The notes under the pieces were generated by a model. That model had not been told where the DNA came from. It made no database searches and saw nothing but the letters and a program-made list of their open reading frames with translations. DNA of 64,000 bases from Liolophura sinensis. Its lineage: Eukaryota > Mollusca > Polyplacophora > Chitonida > Chitonidae. The stretch spans positions 20,141,853-20,205,852 of the forward strand of contig NC_088296.1 in the NCBI RefSeq assembly GCF_032854445.1. Reading direction: 5' to 3'. Position numbers and translations under genes: made by a program. Shown here in pieces: positions 1 through 10,473 of this stretch (the first letter of the stretch is position 1; each line of letters starts with the position of its first letter).

Positions 1-2168
1 AACACACAATTCACACAAGTCACAAATTGTCCCCGTCCGGTACCGTATGAGGCGAACGCAAACACAGTACACAGGTTACACAGAGCTGGAACAATCAAGC
101 CTTTGAACGACGTCACACCCACAGAGCACAACACAGGGTAAACCCAGGCATGGAGGTATAATCCACTTTAGAACAGTCACAGCTCCCGCAGAAGCTCACA
201 AACGAGCCGTTCAGAGACGTAGAGTAATGTCACCTTGTGGCAGAACGAACGTCCTTTGCAAAACTGAAAACTTCAGTTTAGAGTCCTTGACGACCTTGTC
301 GGTCAGGTGAGGTCAGCGTGTTAAACAAATTACACAGTCAACACTGTATAATCATAATAAAGATCCGAACACCAATAAACGTGACTTCCGCAGAAATTCA
401 CATAAACCAGACATCAGTGCTACTGTGGTACACAAACGGTGCCGGCATAAAAATCTGTCCTCCCAAACGAAACTGGCATCACCAGCTCATATAAATATAA
501 TTGACTCGATACGAGAGCATCGCACACTCTCCTGGCTCCCAGTGGATGCAGCAAAAATACCTCCTCTCTGCACAGAAAACACGGCTTATATACGCTCCAG
601 GTGGATTCAACTATTTTTAAACACAGAATTAACAGCCAGTGAAATAAACAGAGCATTAAACAAGGTACTTTCCACTAGGTCCGCGCTGTACATATATAAC
701 AGGGCCTGTTATGCTTTCACAAAGGTCCGCAGACTAACAGTACATGAAAACGTTAAATAGTCATACATAACGATAGCCAACACTGGGTTAGATTTCACAC
801 CTCTTCCAGAGGCGTTTATTGCTTACCCTTGCACTAATAATCAAATATTTTGGATTATATTACATATATACCAACAGGTTCCATAGAGAACCAATTATGA
901 GAGTGAAGAACCACCATGAATAACCAAGACTTCTGAGAGTGTACGTCGTAAAACACTAATCAAATGAGATGAATAAACACTTTATTACACACTGTGGTCA
1001 GTTTCATGGACACAAACAACATTCGCATGTATTTGCGAACTAAAATACAAAATATTGGTGGAAGGCACCATATCTTCTGTGTAACACCATCTGATACGCA
1101 ACTGGGAAAAAGTTCATGTAATGCAAAATCCCATTTCTCAAAGTGACTTTTTCTCAAAATTATATCACTTTCACTTGAACAAAGTTCTATCTGATACAAC
1201 CCAATTCTCGCTGTAAAGCGAGATTTCGCCTTACATCATTTTTGCGGAAAGGTTAAAAGAAAGGGCTTGACCAGACTAAAGGTAAATATGTCGGTATAGT
1301 TTCCGTCGTGGAATTTAAAAAGCAAAACTTTGTGTCTTTGTGGTGTTGCATAGCGGAGATAGTGCAGTTTAAAGTAAGCAAAATCGCAATCACTGCACCG
1401 CCATGTTATCGATTTTGATCAGTCAAGCGCGAGTTATTTTTATAACCGAAGAACGCAGATGTTTCCGCTGACGTCACCCAAACCCTGGTTTCTTTCCGGT
1501 TGCATCAACAAAGCACGTCCCATGCCTAGTAAGAATTCCAGATTGAATTTTTATTTATTGAGTGAGCAAGCACATCAGAAAAACCTTGTTTCCGCCCCTC
1601 TTCCTAAATAATTCTGGTTGTTGCTGGAGGGGGGGGGGGTGCTTTCCTGTTAATACCTCCAAGGGAGAATACGAGAATGAGTGCCCGGGAATCTTGAAAG
1701 TTTTCTTTCTGAGGCTGGAATTGAGCCACAATCTGGTTTGTCCGATTGACTGCAAGATGGAATATCAGGTGTACATATTTTGTGTTATTATGTTTATTTG
1801 AAGTGACATAATGCCAACAATCATGATATATATACTCTTGTTTTCAACGAAACTTTTCTAAGTGCTATCGTCATTCTTACATTGCTCCTGGGTGGGTGTG
1901 ACACATACACCACCTTCCAATCAGCCAAGCCACATTGAAAAAATGTCACAATAAAAAGGAAAAAGGAAAAATGCCAACAGGTTTGAGTGAGAGGGCTGAT
2001 AATTTATTCATGACTTCCTCAACAGGCTTGTGAATGCTTCCTAAGGTATGACGTTAAACTCAGTTTTTTTACTCAGATGATCTATTCTCTTCAGGCAATA
2101 GCATTGGGAAAAACTGGACCTATTTTGCCAATAATAAAATGTTGTTTGACGACTCGCTAGTCCCTAAG
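1..2168. other. Anonymous intergenic DNA
   Basis: I recognise no gene, RNA gene or transposon here. The longest frame (425-760, plus) has no signal peptide, no motif and biased composition, and reads as a chance frame. Local features are an 11-G run at 1629-1639 and a CRE-like TGACGTCA near 1470. A stretch near 1645-1760 weakly resembles a tRNA-like segment. Confidence 0.6.
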
Positions 2169-2684
2169 GAGAGACACAGATGTCAAGTTTGGAAGATAAA
2201 ACATTTATTTCATATTTCGCTCCAGACATTCACTTATAAAAATAGGGTTAAATCAACCTTAATGTGTCATCAGGCGTTAAACTTTACACAGGATAATAAA
2301 GAAGTTCAATCTGAGATGAAAAGTGAAACTGTTGTTTATATGTATGAAGTTTTAGCCACTTGATGAATATGTATAAGTTACTCGCCAATCGGTCATATTT
2401 AATGGTTGGAAATTTTTTGAAGGCTGTGGTAATAGTAAATCAATTTATTTATTTATTTGATATGTGTTTTACGCCGTACTCAAGAATATTACACTTATAC
2501 GACTGCGCCCCGCATTATGGTGAGCGTAAACCGGCAAAGCCCGGGGGAACAGGTTGGTGGCATTTGTAGCTCGAAGATCAGTTTCAAGAAGCGAAATTAG
2601 TGCCCTGTCAAAACGTTTTTCACCGAGAGACACAGATGTCAAGTTTGGAAGATAAAACATTTATTTCATATTTCGCTCCAGACA
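2169..2684. repeat. Perfect 60-bp direct repeat flanking a SINE fragment
   Basis: The 60 bases at 2169-2228 recur without mismatch at 2625-2684, in the same orientation and 456 bases apart. The unit begins GAGAGACACAGATGTC and ends CGCTCCAGACA. The intervening DNA holds a truncated family-1 SINE. The copy is too long for a target-site duplication, so a recent local duplication or gene conversion is more likely. Confidence 0.9.
2446..2565 (-). mobile_element. Family-1 SINE, truncated
   Basis: A TTTATTTATTTGAT tail is followed by the conserved 3' domain (ACGCCGTACTCAAGAATATT, then the GCATTATGGTGAG segment). The tRNA-like head is missing, so the copy is 5'-truncated. The tail lies on the left, so the element reads on the minus strand. 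Family 1 is defined from the fuller copies at 18768, 29660, 39559 and 43096. Confidence 0.8.
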
Positions 2685-3161
2685 GTTTACTCGGAACACG
2701 CCACCTCAAAAAGAAAAGACCGGACCACACGTTTGTTTGGTTTTCCAATTTACGATTGCGAATGGAAGAAAACCCGAATAAAACACATATTACACACCGT
2801 ACGTGAAATTGTTGCGTGCCTGTCTTACAATAGCAGGAGTCTTTGGAAATGATAAGTAGGTGTCAAGATTTGATAGCTAAAGACATGCTATTCCTAAACT
2901 AGGGAGACGAGTCACCATTCCTGACCCTAACGAGACGAAGGTGGGAGAGATTAACTGTACAGGTCGAGTCAATCACGGGTGGCTCGGATCAGTTTTATCC
3001 GACTATCTCAGACAGCTACCATACGCCTCGGAAGATCCTCGGGGATAGGATATCGATCAGAATGTGGGTATCTTGTACAGAAAGGCCTTGTTTGGGTTAG
3101 AGATCCAAGTGCACCTTTTTCTACTATGTATAGCTCAGACAATATTGTGTGTATCGAGAAC
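2685..3161. other. Anonymous intergenic DNA
   Basis: Nothing recognisable lies between the direct repeat and the family-2 SINE. The open frame at 2979-3329 mostly runs into that SINE and is not a gene. Confidence 0.6.
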
Positions 3162-3509
3162 GTGAGTGCTTGGGGTTTAACGTCGTACTCAACAATTTTT
3201 CAGTCATATGACGACGAAGGAATCATTAGGGTGCATGCACGTGTAATGTGCCTCCTTGTTGCAGGACGGATTTCCACCGCTCTTTCATTTATTGCTGCTT
3301 CACTGAGACGACTTACCGAAGGCAAGTAAGCCGCCCCGCCCGAGCCATTATACTGATACGGGTCAACCAACTATCCCCTTCATGCTGAACGCCAAGCGAG
3401 GAAGTTACAACTTCCTCTTTTAAAGTTTTAGGTGTGACTCGATCAAGGATTGATCCTGGATCTACCGGTCCCGAAGCTGACGCTCTACCAACTGTGCTAT
3501 CCGGGCCGG
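3162..3509 (-). mobile_element. Family-2 SINE, near full length
   Basis: Read on the minus strand it starts with a tRNA-like head. Box A-like AGCACAGTTGGTAGAGCGTC is followed by a box B-like GATCGAGTC. A conserved body follows (GACCCGTATCAGTATAA, then a poly-CG stretch). It ends in a 3' domain read on the plus strand as GAGTGCTTGGGGTTTAACG. Other copies lie at 5500, 9633 and 44262. The tRNA head implies RNA polymerase III transcription and LINE-dependent mobilisation. Confidence 0.85.
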
Positions 3510-3604
3510 ACGCATACGAGACCGAGAGCTTAAGGTGACCAAGGGCGGCGCTATCATCCAGGAGCCTCGGTTTAAGTCCTTCCTCTCTGGTTGTTCGTTC
3601 GAAG

Positions 3605-3722
3605 CAACCTGAGGATGGTCGTGAGTTTCCCAAGGGTTCTGCCCGGTTTCCTTTCACTATAATACTGGCGGCCACCGTATAAGTGAAATATTTATAAATA
3701 TGGCCTGAATAAATAAATACAA
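3605..3722 (+). mobile_element. Family-1 SINE, 5'-truncated
   Basis: It carries the 3' part of family 1: GAGGATGGTCGTGAGTTTCC, GCCCGGTTTCC, GGCGGCCACCGTATAAGTG and an AATAAATAAATA tail. The tRNA head is absent. It lies about 100 bases from the head end of the family-2 copy, so two unrelated SINE ends sit together. Confidence 0.8.
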
Positions 3723-4195
3723 ATATTAACTGTCAATACACAAAGAAAATCCTTGAGTAGCTAACAATCCAAAGCATAAATAAAACAGAACGTATACATT
3801 TAAAACTGAGAGATGACTGACATTATGACCCATTAGTAATACAACTGTGTTTTTTTTTCACCTCGTTTCATTAAAGAATGATTTAGTTTTTTTACTGACC
3901 ACGTAAAGCACCGAATGGAAATGAGGCACGTTATTGATTTACGAGTTTATTAAAGCTTTGGTGGGAAAACAGAGTTGTTTATGGTCAAGCAAAAATTCTA
4001 GGCAGGCGACTAGTTCAATTCCATGTTTCAAAAAGCAAACCCAGGGATTTTGGGCAAATAAAATCTATCAGCGTCGATTCAGTTGAATTTATCCCATTAT
4101 TTTGGAATAACCCAATTAATTACCTCTTACAAACTGTCAGCCTCGTCCGTGCACTCGACGACGCGATATGGTTCCTAATGTCTATACAGTGGGTC
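3723..4195. other. Anonymous AT-rich DNA
   Basis: No coding frame, repeat copy or RNA gene could be recognised here. Confidence 0.6.
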
Positions 4196-4488
4196 GACCG
4201 TTTCGGTGAACCAATAGTGTGAGTGTCCGTCTCCAACACGGGAGGCCCGGGATCAAACTCCTTTCGGGTGATACCACAGACTTTAAGAATGGTGCTTGTT
4301 GCTGCCTCGCTGGGCGCTCAGAGGAAGAAAGCAAGACTGGTTGACCACGTGTCAGTATAATGTGACTTGGTGGGTGCATGTCTGGTGTGTTCGGCATTTC
4401 AGATATTTCAGTTGCGGCGGCGCTTTGAAGATATAGTGTGTGCACCAAATGACTCCTCGTCGTTAAACCTCCGAACAAATACATATAC
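4196..4488 (+). mobile_element. Family-3 SINE
   Basis: A tRNA-like head (TAGTGTGAGTGTCCGTCTCC with an arm-like CCCGGGATCAAACTCC) leads into ACTTTAAGAATGGTGCTTG. A body follows with CTGGTTGACCACGTGTCAG and GGTGCATGTCTGGTGTGTTC, ending in a GTCGTTAAACCTCCGAACA tail. The body aligns with family 2 and the tail resembles the family-2 3' end, so the two are probably related subfamilies with different heads. Fragments lie at 25425 and 39235. Confidence 0.65.
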
Positions 4489-5194
4489 ACACATTATAAA
4501 ACGGCCCTCTTTTTAGAACCGTAAATAGTTCAGTTCCCAATCTGTTATTTACTGAAAAGCAATTAGTTGAGTTATTCCTGTTAAATACAAAAAATTTGAT
4601 TTCATTAGCGAATAGACTTTGTATCTCAAACGTATGCGTATTGAAAACAGTTTTAAAAGACACTGACGAATGAAGAATATTCAGTTGTTCGAGGTGTCAG
4701 ATCTGGTGTGTTGTGACTATACTCGAGGATAGTGCCCCAACACACCCGTGTGCTAATTTTAATAGTTACATTAAACCCTAAATAAACAAAGAAAGAAGTC
4801 CACAGTACTAAGTAGTTTACTGTCTTCATTTCCAATGCTCATGGTACTGGTCACTGGGACATGAGTGCAATAGATTGGATTTTCAGATGATTTATTTATG
4901 GCGCATGACACTGTAAGATCACCTACTCCTCAGTGTTCTCTTCAAGAATAATGGAAGTGTGGACATTTGAGGAGGAACTGGTTGATTGATTGTTGTTGCG
5001 TGCAGTTGCCAAGACTTGTTTCACTTTGTTCACGGTTACGTTTATGGCTTGACGAAACCGCAGTGCTCGGTATAAATCACACACCTTTATACAAGGCAAG
5101 GCATTTTAACACGTGTCACGTGCAGCCATGTACGCCGTATTGGTGAAAAAAGTTGTTGCAAAAAGACTTATTGCCACCAAGGACTAACATTATA
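4489..5194. other. Anonymous intergenic DNA
   Basis: No gene recognised. Several E-box CACGTG cores occur, one near 5119 within ACACGTGTCACGTG. The open frames here are short and lack domains. Confidence 0.55.
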
Positions 5195-5425
5195 ATATTT
5201 ATTTATCTGCCGTTTTATTCCGTACTTAAGAATGTTTTATTTATACACCGGAGGCTAGTGTTATGGTGGGAGGAAACCGGACAGAGCTTCGGGAAAACCC
5301 ATCAAATCTGCATATTGTTGGCTGACCTTCCCACTGACGGTCAGAAAGGAAACCAGAATGATCTGGACTGGAACTCACCGCCACCACCTTGATGAGAGAC
5401 ACCTGAGCCATTACGCCGCCCTGGA
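5195..5425 (-). mobile_element. Family-1 SINE, diverged, nearly full
   Basis: The TTTATTTATCTGCCGTTTTA tail and CCGTACTTAAGAATG domain are followed by GGTGGGAGGAAACCGG. A family-1 body with CTGGACTGGAACTCACCG (the box B region in reverse) reaches AGCCATTACGCCGCC. The sequence is older and more diverged than the copy at 18768. Confidence 0.8.
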
Positions 5426-5499
5426 AATCGGTCACGAAGGTCAGCATTATCATAAATGCAACATGATAATTTCATCAACTCCAGATTTTAGCATGAATA

Positions 5500-5838
5500 C
5501 AGTGAGTTAGTGAGTGCTTGGGGTTTAACGTCGTACTTAACATATGGTGACGAAGGAGTCCTTAGAGTGTATGTAATGTGCCTCCTTGTTGCAAGACGGA
5601 TTTCCACCGCTCTTTTTATCTAGTGCTGCTTCACTGAGACGACTTACCGAAGACAAGTACCCGACGGAGCCATTATACTGATACGGGTCAACCAGTCGTT
5701 GCACTATCCTCTTAATGCTGAACATCAAGCAAGGAAGTTACAGCTTCCTCTTTTAAGGTCTCAGGTGTGACCCGACCCAGGATTGACCCCGGATCTTTCG
5801 CTCCGGACGCGGACGCTCTACCAACTGTGCTATCGGAG
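5500..5838 (-). mobile_element. Family-2 SINE, near full length
   Basis: It starts GTGAGTGCTTGGGGTTTAAC. It continues with the conserved GTGCCTCCTTGTTGCAAGAC and TAGTGCTGCTTCACTGAGAC blocks and ends in the reversed tRNA-like head GGACGCTCTACCAACTGTGC. It matches the copies at 3162 and 44262 over its length. The poly-G/C central block seen in the 9633 copy is deleted here. Confidence 0.85.
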
Positions 5839-7079
5839 AAGGTAGCATGAATAGAGCCCATTGATTTAATGAGATTTAATAACATTAAGCACTTGCGTAG
5901 AAAGTAGAGGTGAACGGAAGGAATGGTAGCGGTTGGAGATATCAAGGGTTAATTTTTATTAAATTATTGGTAAAACTTCTCTTATCGTTACGTCCTGGAC
6001 AGATACCCGTGTCCCTAGGTATTTTAGGCGAGGGCAACGTTGATACTGTTAAGAGACAACAAACGAAAAGCCAAGCTGTTATATAGTTCACTGGCTGGAG
6101 AACTGTAACCACTAGTTTCTATACATTTCTGATATTTCTCTCCTTGGCACATCTGTTTTAAGCCTTGTTCTCTCCGTAGACGATTGGTCAACAATCAATG
6201 AGGGTTAAGGTTCAAATCCAGCTTTAGTTGGTTTCACTTTTATACTTGAGGACATATTATACAAATAAATTCTTTAAAATTTTCTCCCAAAAAGGAAAAG
6301 AAAAAAATCTGTACATAACATTACATTGTATTATAAAATTATCGTCATGGATTGAACATACCAAATTAGGCTTCAACCATTCGACTTCATCCACATTCAG
6401 TAGATGGAAGTGTCAAAAACAATTTTGTTTCGCCCGGTCATCTTCTTGTCGCTTACTCCGTTCATCTATGTCGGTGAATAAAACATCGAATACTCAAGTT
6501 TAAACAGCTGAATACTAGTTACTTGACTGGTTGTTAGTTTTGATGTCTGAGATCGAACATTCTGGATTAATGGCATTATGATGAGAGAGGTCTTTTTTGT
6601 CTCTTTCTTCTTCTGGTGATACGAGATGTTGATTCAATACAATTCTCGAACAGCAAACTTTCCTCACTGGCCTTCATCCATTGCCCAAGGGGCACGGTAG
6701 AGGGCTCTCCGATGACCTTTCCTGGACATGTAGAACTGGGGACTTTACCAATAACTCGCCAAAGGTTGGTGGTTTACTTCGGACAGTCCGGTTTCATCCA
6801 TCGATCTCTGACCGCCATCATACATACTGTATGGCGTTATACATAAAACAAAATAACTCTCAAATACATGTCTGAGCCTTACTTTCTCGGACAACAAGGA
6901 AAATTTGTTTGAAGACCACTAGAGTACGTATTAATCATACAAAATGTTGGCTACTACACTTTGGAGGTCTTTTGAGGAGACAACTGATGAATCCCACTGG
7001 CGTTTTTATCAGCTCTGCAATAAAACACGCTTAAAAGTTCGTATCTGGAACGAAGTATCGATATGCTATTGTGGACACA
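5839..7079. other. Anonymous intergenic DNA
   Basis: No gene recognised. A box B-like GGTTCAAATCCAGC at about 6210 suggests a decayed tRNA-derived element, but no matching head or tail is visible. The frames at 6228-6503 and 6616-6875 have no identifiable domain. Confidence 0.5.
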
Positions 7080-7430
7080 ACAGGAACAGATGAGCCCCAA
7101 AAGAGCCTCAAACACACCTCTAATCCACCCTAACAGGGCGGTTCAGTACTTAGTGAAGTAGTTCCCGGATCAGCCGATATTGCGCGCAATTGACAGACAC
7201 GACTAATCGATCAGCGTCCATGGGCTGACACATAAAATATCAAATTACAGCCTTTTTATGTGGAGGATAGTGTACAGAGAGCCTGGTCCTGTGCGTGACT
7301 GAGATTCCTTTGTTTTTACGTTGTACTTCGATCCTTCACGGCGCGGAGAAAAGAGGACCAGATCTGCACATATCGACTCATCCTGCTTAGGTTTGTGAAG
7401 AGCAGACTCAGTCGAGAAGGTGAGATCCAA
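7080..7430 (+). repeat. Outlying copy of array modules A/B
   Basis: This stretch aligns with the A-B part of the tandem array at 10-31 kb. Shared strings include CCCCAAAAGAGCCTCA, GCGCAATTGACAGACACGAC, ATATCAAATTACAGCC and GTGCGTGACTGAGATTCC. It lacks about 16 bases present in the other B copies, just after the TTCGATC block. It lies 3 kb outside the array, so it is either a dispersed copy or a remnant of a longer array. Confidence 0.75.
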
Positions 7431-7934
7431 CGAAGCTCTGGAAACATGCAACAACAGTTGCAAGGCAGAATATTTATTTCGATTAAAATTGAATTCCAGA
7501 GTGGTGTGAAGTATATTGGAACTGCCATACACCGCTGGAACATTAGATCATTCATCAAACTTGAAATTTTATCCACACGTTAGCTGCACTTCATCAACCA
7601 GAGATTGTTTGATAACAATTGTGGTCGAGGTACCATGATGTGATTGATTAACCCTACAGAGTCTAAAACCAGATGCATTCTGCTGAAAAAACTAGTGCAA
7701 GACCTGACTGATTCAACGAAGTTTTTAAATTTGGCCTCATATCTGGACTATTGGCATCCATATCACAATTCGTGTCGTTTACCGGTAAAACATTATCCAA
7801 ATTCAAATTCCTCATAAGCCATGTTCATTACGAGAAATTGCATCATAGTCTCCAAGAAATGTATGTAACTAAACATAACCTGGGGTCACCCTAGAATTAA
7901 AAGATGTCAGTAGTTTTCGCTGATGTCGAAAAAA
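7431..7934. other. Anonymous DNA between B copy and minisatellite
   Basis: No coding region or repeat family was recognised in this interval. Confidence 0.55.
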
Positions 7935-8902
7935 TTTACGACATATTATACGGTAAATCCCATTCGTAGTCTACTGCACTTTATACGACATACAACATAT
8001 TATACGGTAAATCCGTTTAGTAGTCCAGAGCACTTTATACCACATATGATATATTATGCGATAAATCCCGTTCGTAGTCCAGAGCACTTTATACCACATA
8101 CGACATATTATACGGTAAATCCCTTTAGTAGTCCAGAGCACTTTATACGACATATGATATATTATGCGATAAATCCCGTTCGTAGTCCAGAGCACTTTAT
8201 ACCACATACGACATATTATACGGTAAATCCCTTTAGTAGTCCAGAGCACTTTATACGACATACGATATATTATACGATAAATCCCGTTCGTAGTCCAGAG
8301 TACTTTATACGACATACGGCATATTATATGGTAAATCCCATTCGTAGTCCAGAGCACTTTATACGACATACGACATATTATACGGTATATCCCGTTCTTA
8401 GTCCAGAGCACTTTATACCACATACGATATATTATACGATAAATCCCTTTAGTAGTCCAGAGCACTTTATACGACATACGATATATTATACGATGAATCC
8501 CGTTCGTAGTCCAGAGCACTTTATACCACATACGATATATTATACGATAAATCCCTTTAGTAGTCCAGAGCACTTTATACCACATACGATATATTATACG
8601 ATAAATCCCGTTTGTAGTCCAGAGCACTTTATACGACATACGGCATATTATACGGTATATCCCTTTAGTAGTCCAGAGCACTTTATACGACATACGACAT
8701 ATTATACGGTATATCCCGTTCGTAGTCCAGAGCACTTCATACGACATACGACATATTATACGGTATATCCCGTTCGTAGTCCAGAGCACTTTATACGACA
8801 TACGACATATTATACGGTATATCCCGTTCGTAGTCCAGAGCACTTCATACGACATACGACATATTATACGGTATATCCCGTTCTTAGTCCAGAGCACTTT
8901 GT
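7935..8902. repeat. 54-bp minisatellite, about 18 copies
   Basis: Eighteen head-to-tail units share a 54-bp period built on CATATTATACGGTAAATCCC and TAGTCCAGAGCACTT. Two unit types (TTCGTAGTCC and TTTAGTAGTCC) alternate over units 2-7 and again over most of units 9-15, giving a 108-bp higher-order repeat. The last four units are nearly identical. Because 54 is a multiple of three and the unit lacks stops in one frame per strand, the array is open for 331 codons on plus and 308 on minus. The plus frame gives 18-residue repeats of the form SPEHFIRHTTYYTVNP. I regard this as a tandem-repeat effect rather than a gene. Confidence 0.95.
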
Positions 8903-9632
8903 GTTAATGAAACAATAAAAGATCCATGTACATATCATATAAAATGTGCCGTCATAAAACAGGAAAAAGTACACAAGTATCTCAGTTATGCTTTTATTTT
9001 CTGTATTAGTCCATGCTATGACAATACGTAGTAAAAATTACTGATATGTGAGACAAAAAATTACCTTGACTTGGAAGTCATTGCAGCATTGTTTTTTTGA
9101 TGTAGATTGTAATCGTCCATGTTAGCACACGGTTTAGCGTATGCAACTGTTGGCGAGATATGAATGCACTATAAAAAAGGGCTTTCATCAATAAATTGTT
9201 TTTATTGGTACACAAAACCAGATTACATGTGCCTTCTGAGGATCCAGTGGTCTCCTTCAAACTCCGTCATCATGAATATATTTTTTTCACTACTCTATAG
9301 GATATATATGTATATATATATAGTATGGTGAATACAAAGCAGAAGGGTTTATGTATATTGATTTTCAGTATTGTCCACATATACACGTACATGTAGCCGT
9401 GCATGTGTTCATATGAGAATAAGTAAAAGTCTGCTATTAGGGCAGCGCCGTGAGTTTCCATTGGAGGGCCTATGTGACGTTGATGTATCGCCCTGTCAAA
9501 TTTGACGTTCATGTTACTCAGGTGCCGGATTAAATCCTGATGAGGGATTGCTATGTAAAGTCGAGAAGTCCCAAGTGGATATATGTTTTACTCCAATACA
9601 GCTTGCAACACCTTCTGCCCCCTTCTGCCATT
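8903..9632. other. Anonymous DNA with a TA-rich tract
   Basis: No gene recognised. An alternating TATATA tract lies at about 9300-9324. The minus-strand frame at 9270-9512 passes through it and has no domain. Confidence 0.55.
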
Positions 9633-10014
9633 ACTGACCCCGATAGAACAGTTAGTAGAGCTTCGGAAGCGGTAGATCCAGGGTCAATCCTGGTTCGAGT
9701 CACACCTAAGACTTTAAAATAGGAAGTTGTAACTTCCTCGCTTGACGTTCCGCATTAAGGGAATAGTGCAACGACTGGTTGACCCGGATTAGTATAAGGG
9801 CTCGGGCGGGGGGAGGGGGGGGGGGGCTTGGGGGGGGCTGACTTGTCTCAGTTGTCTCAGTGAAGCAGCACTAGATAAAAGAACGGCTGGAACCCGACCT
9901 GCATCCAGGAGGCACATCAGATGCACTGCAAGGATTCCTTCGTTGTAATATGACTGAAAAATTGCTAAGTACGACTTTAAACCCCAAGCACTTACTCACT
10001 CACTCACTCACTCA
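9633..10014 (+). mobile_element. Family-2 SINE, full length, with G-rich core
   Basis: The tRNA-like head (GATAGAACAGTTAGTAGAGC, then GGTTCGAGTCACACC) leads into ACTTTAAAATAGGAAGTTG, CGACTGGTTGACCCGG, the 3' domain GCTAAGTACGACTTTAAACC and an (ACTC)n tail. It is flanked by 12-base CCTTCTGCCATT (9621-9632) and CCTTCAGCCATT (10015-10026), a target-site duplication with one mismatch. A G-rich core at 9798-9837 includes runs of 6, 12 and 8 G and could form a quadruplex. Confidence 0.88.
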
Positions 10015-10473
10015 CCTTCAGCCATTCCTTTGGAGTTCTCTAAACACATCAATTCCATCTGAAAAAATAAAACTATGGCCTTTGATATTTTTTCACAATT
10101 TTTTCCTTGAGGCAGCCTTTCCAAGAATGCTAGTGGGAGACTTGTGTCGAACATGCGGTGCTCAAGGGAGCAAGTTTGTTTCGGAACGGTTAAAGTGGAT
10201 GTAACGCAAATCACGTGTGATTTTTTTTCTTTCTTTGTTATCTTTATGTCTTTCCATTATGTTCTTTATCAATTTCACAGTTCAAGGCAAAATGTGGCAA
10301 AATATTTGTATAAAACACAAATTATTGGAGAACACAATCTTTATATACTGCTACTGTATTTAATTAAGACCGAAAGGCACAAGGCACACAATCGTCTAAA
10401 GTGTCAGATAAGGGGAGAGACCAAAAACTCTTTTACCCGATTTCGGTATCAAAATGTGATTAGTTAGCGTGAA

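Noticed and set aside
7923-8918. 331-residue plus-strand frame as a repeat protein gene
   Set aside because: It is a translation of the 54-bp minisatellite. The opposite strand is equally open, there is no signal peptide or splice context, and stop-free units explain the openness.
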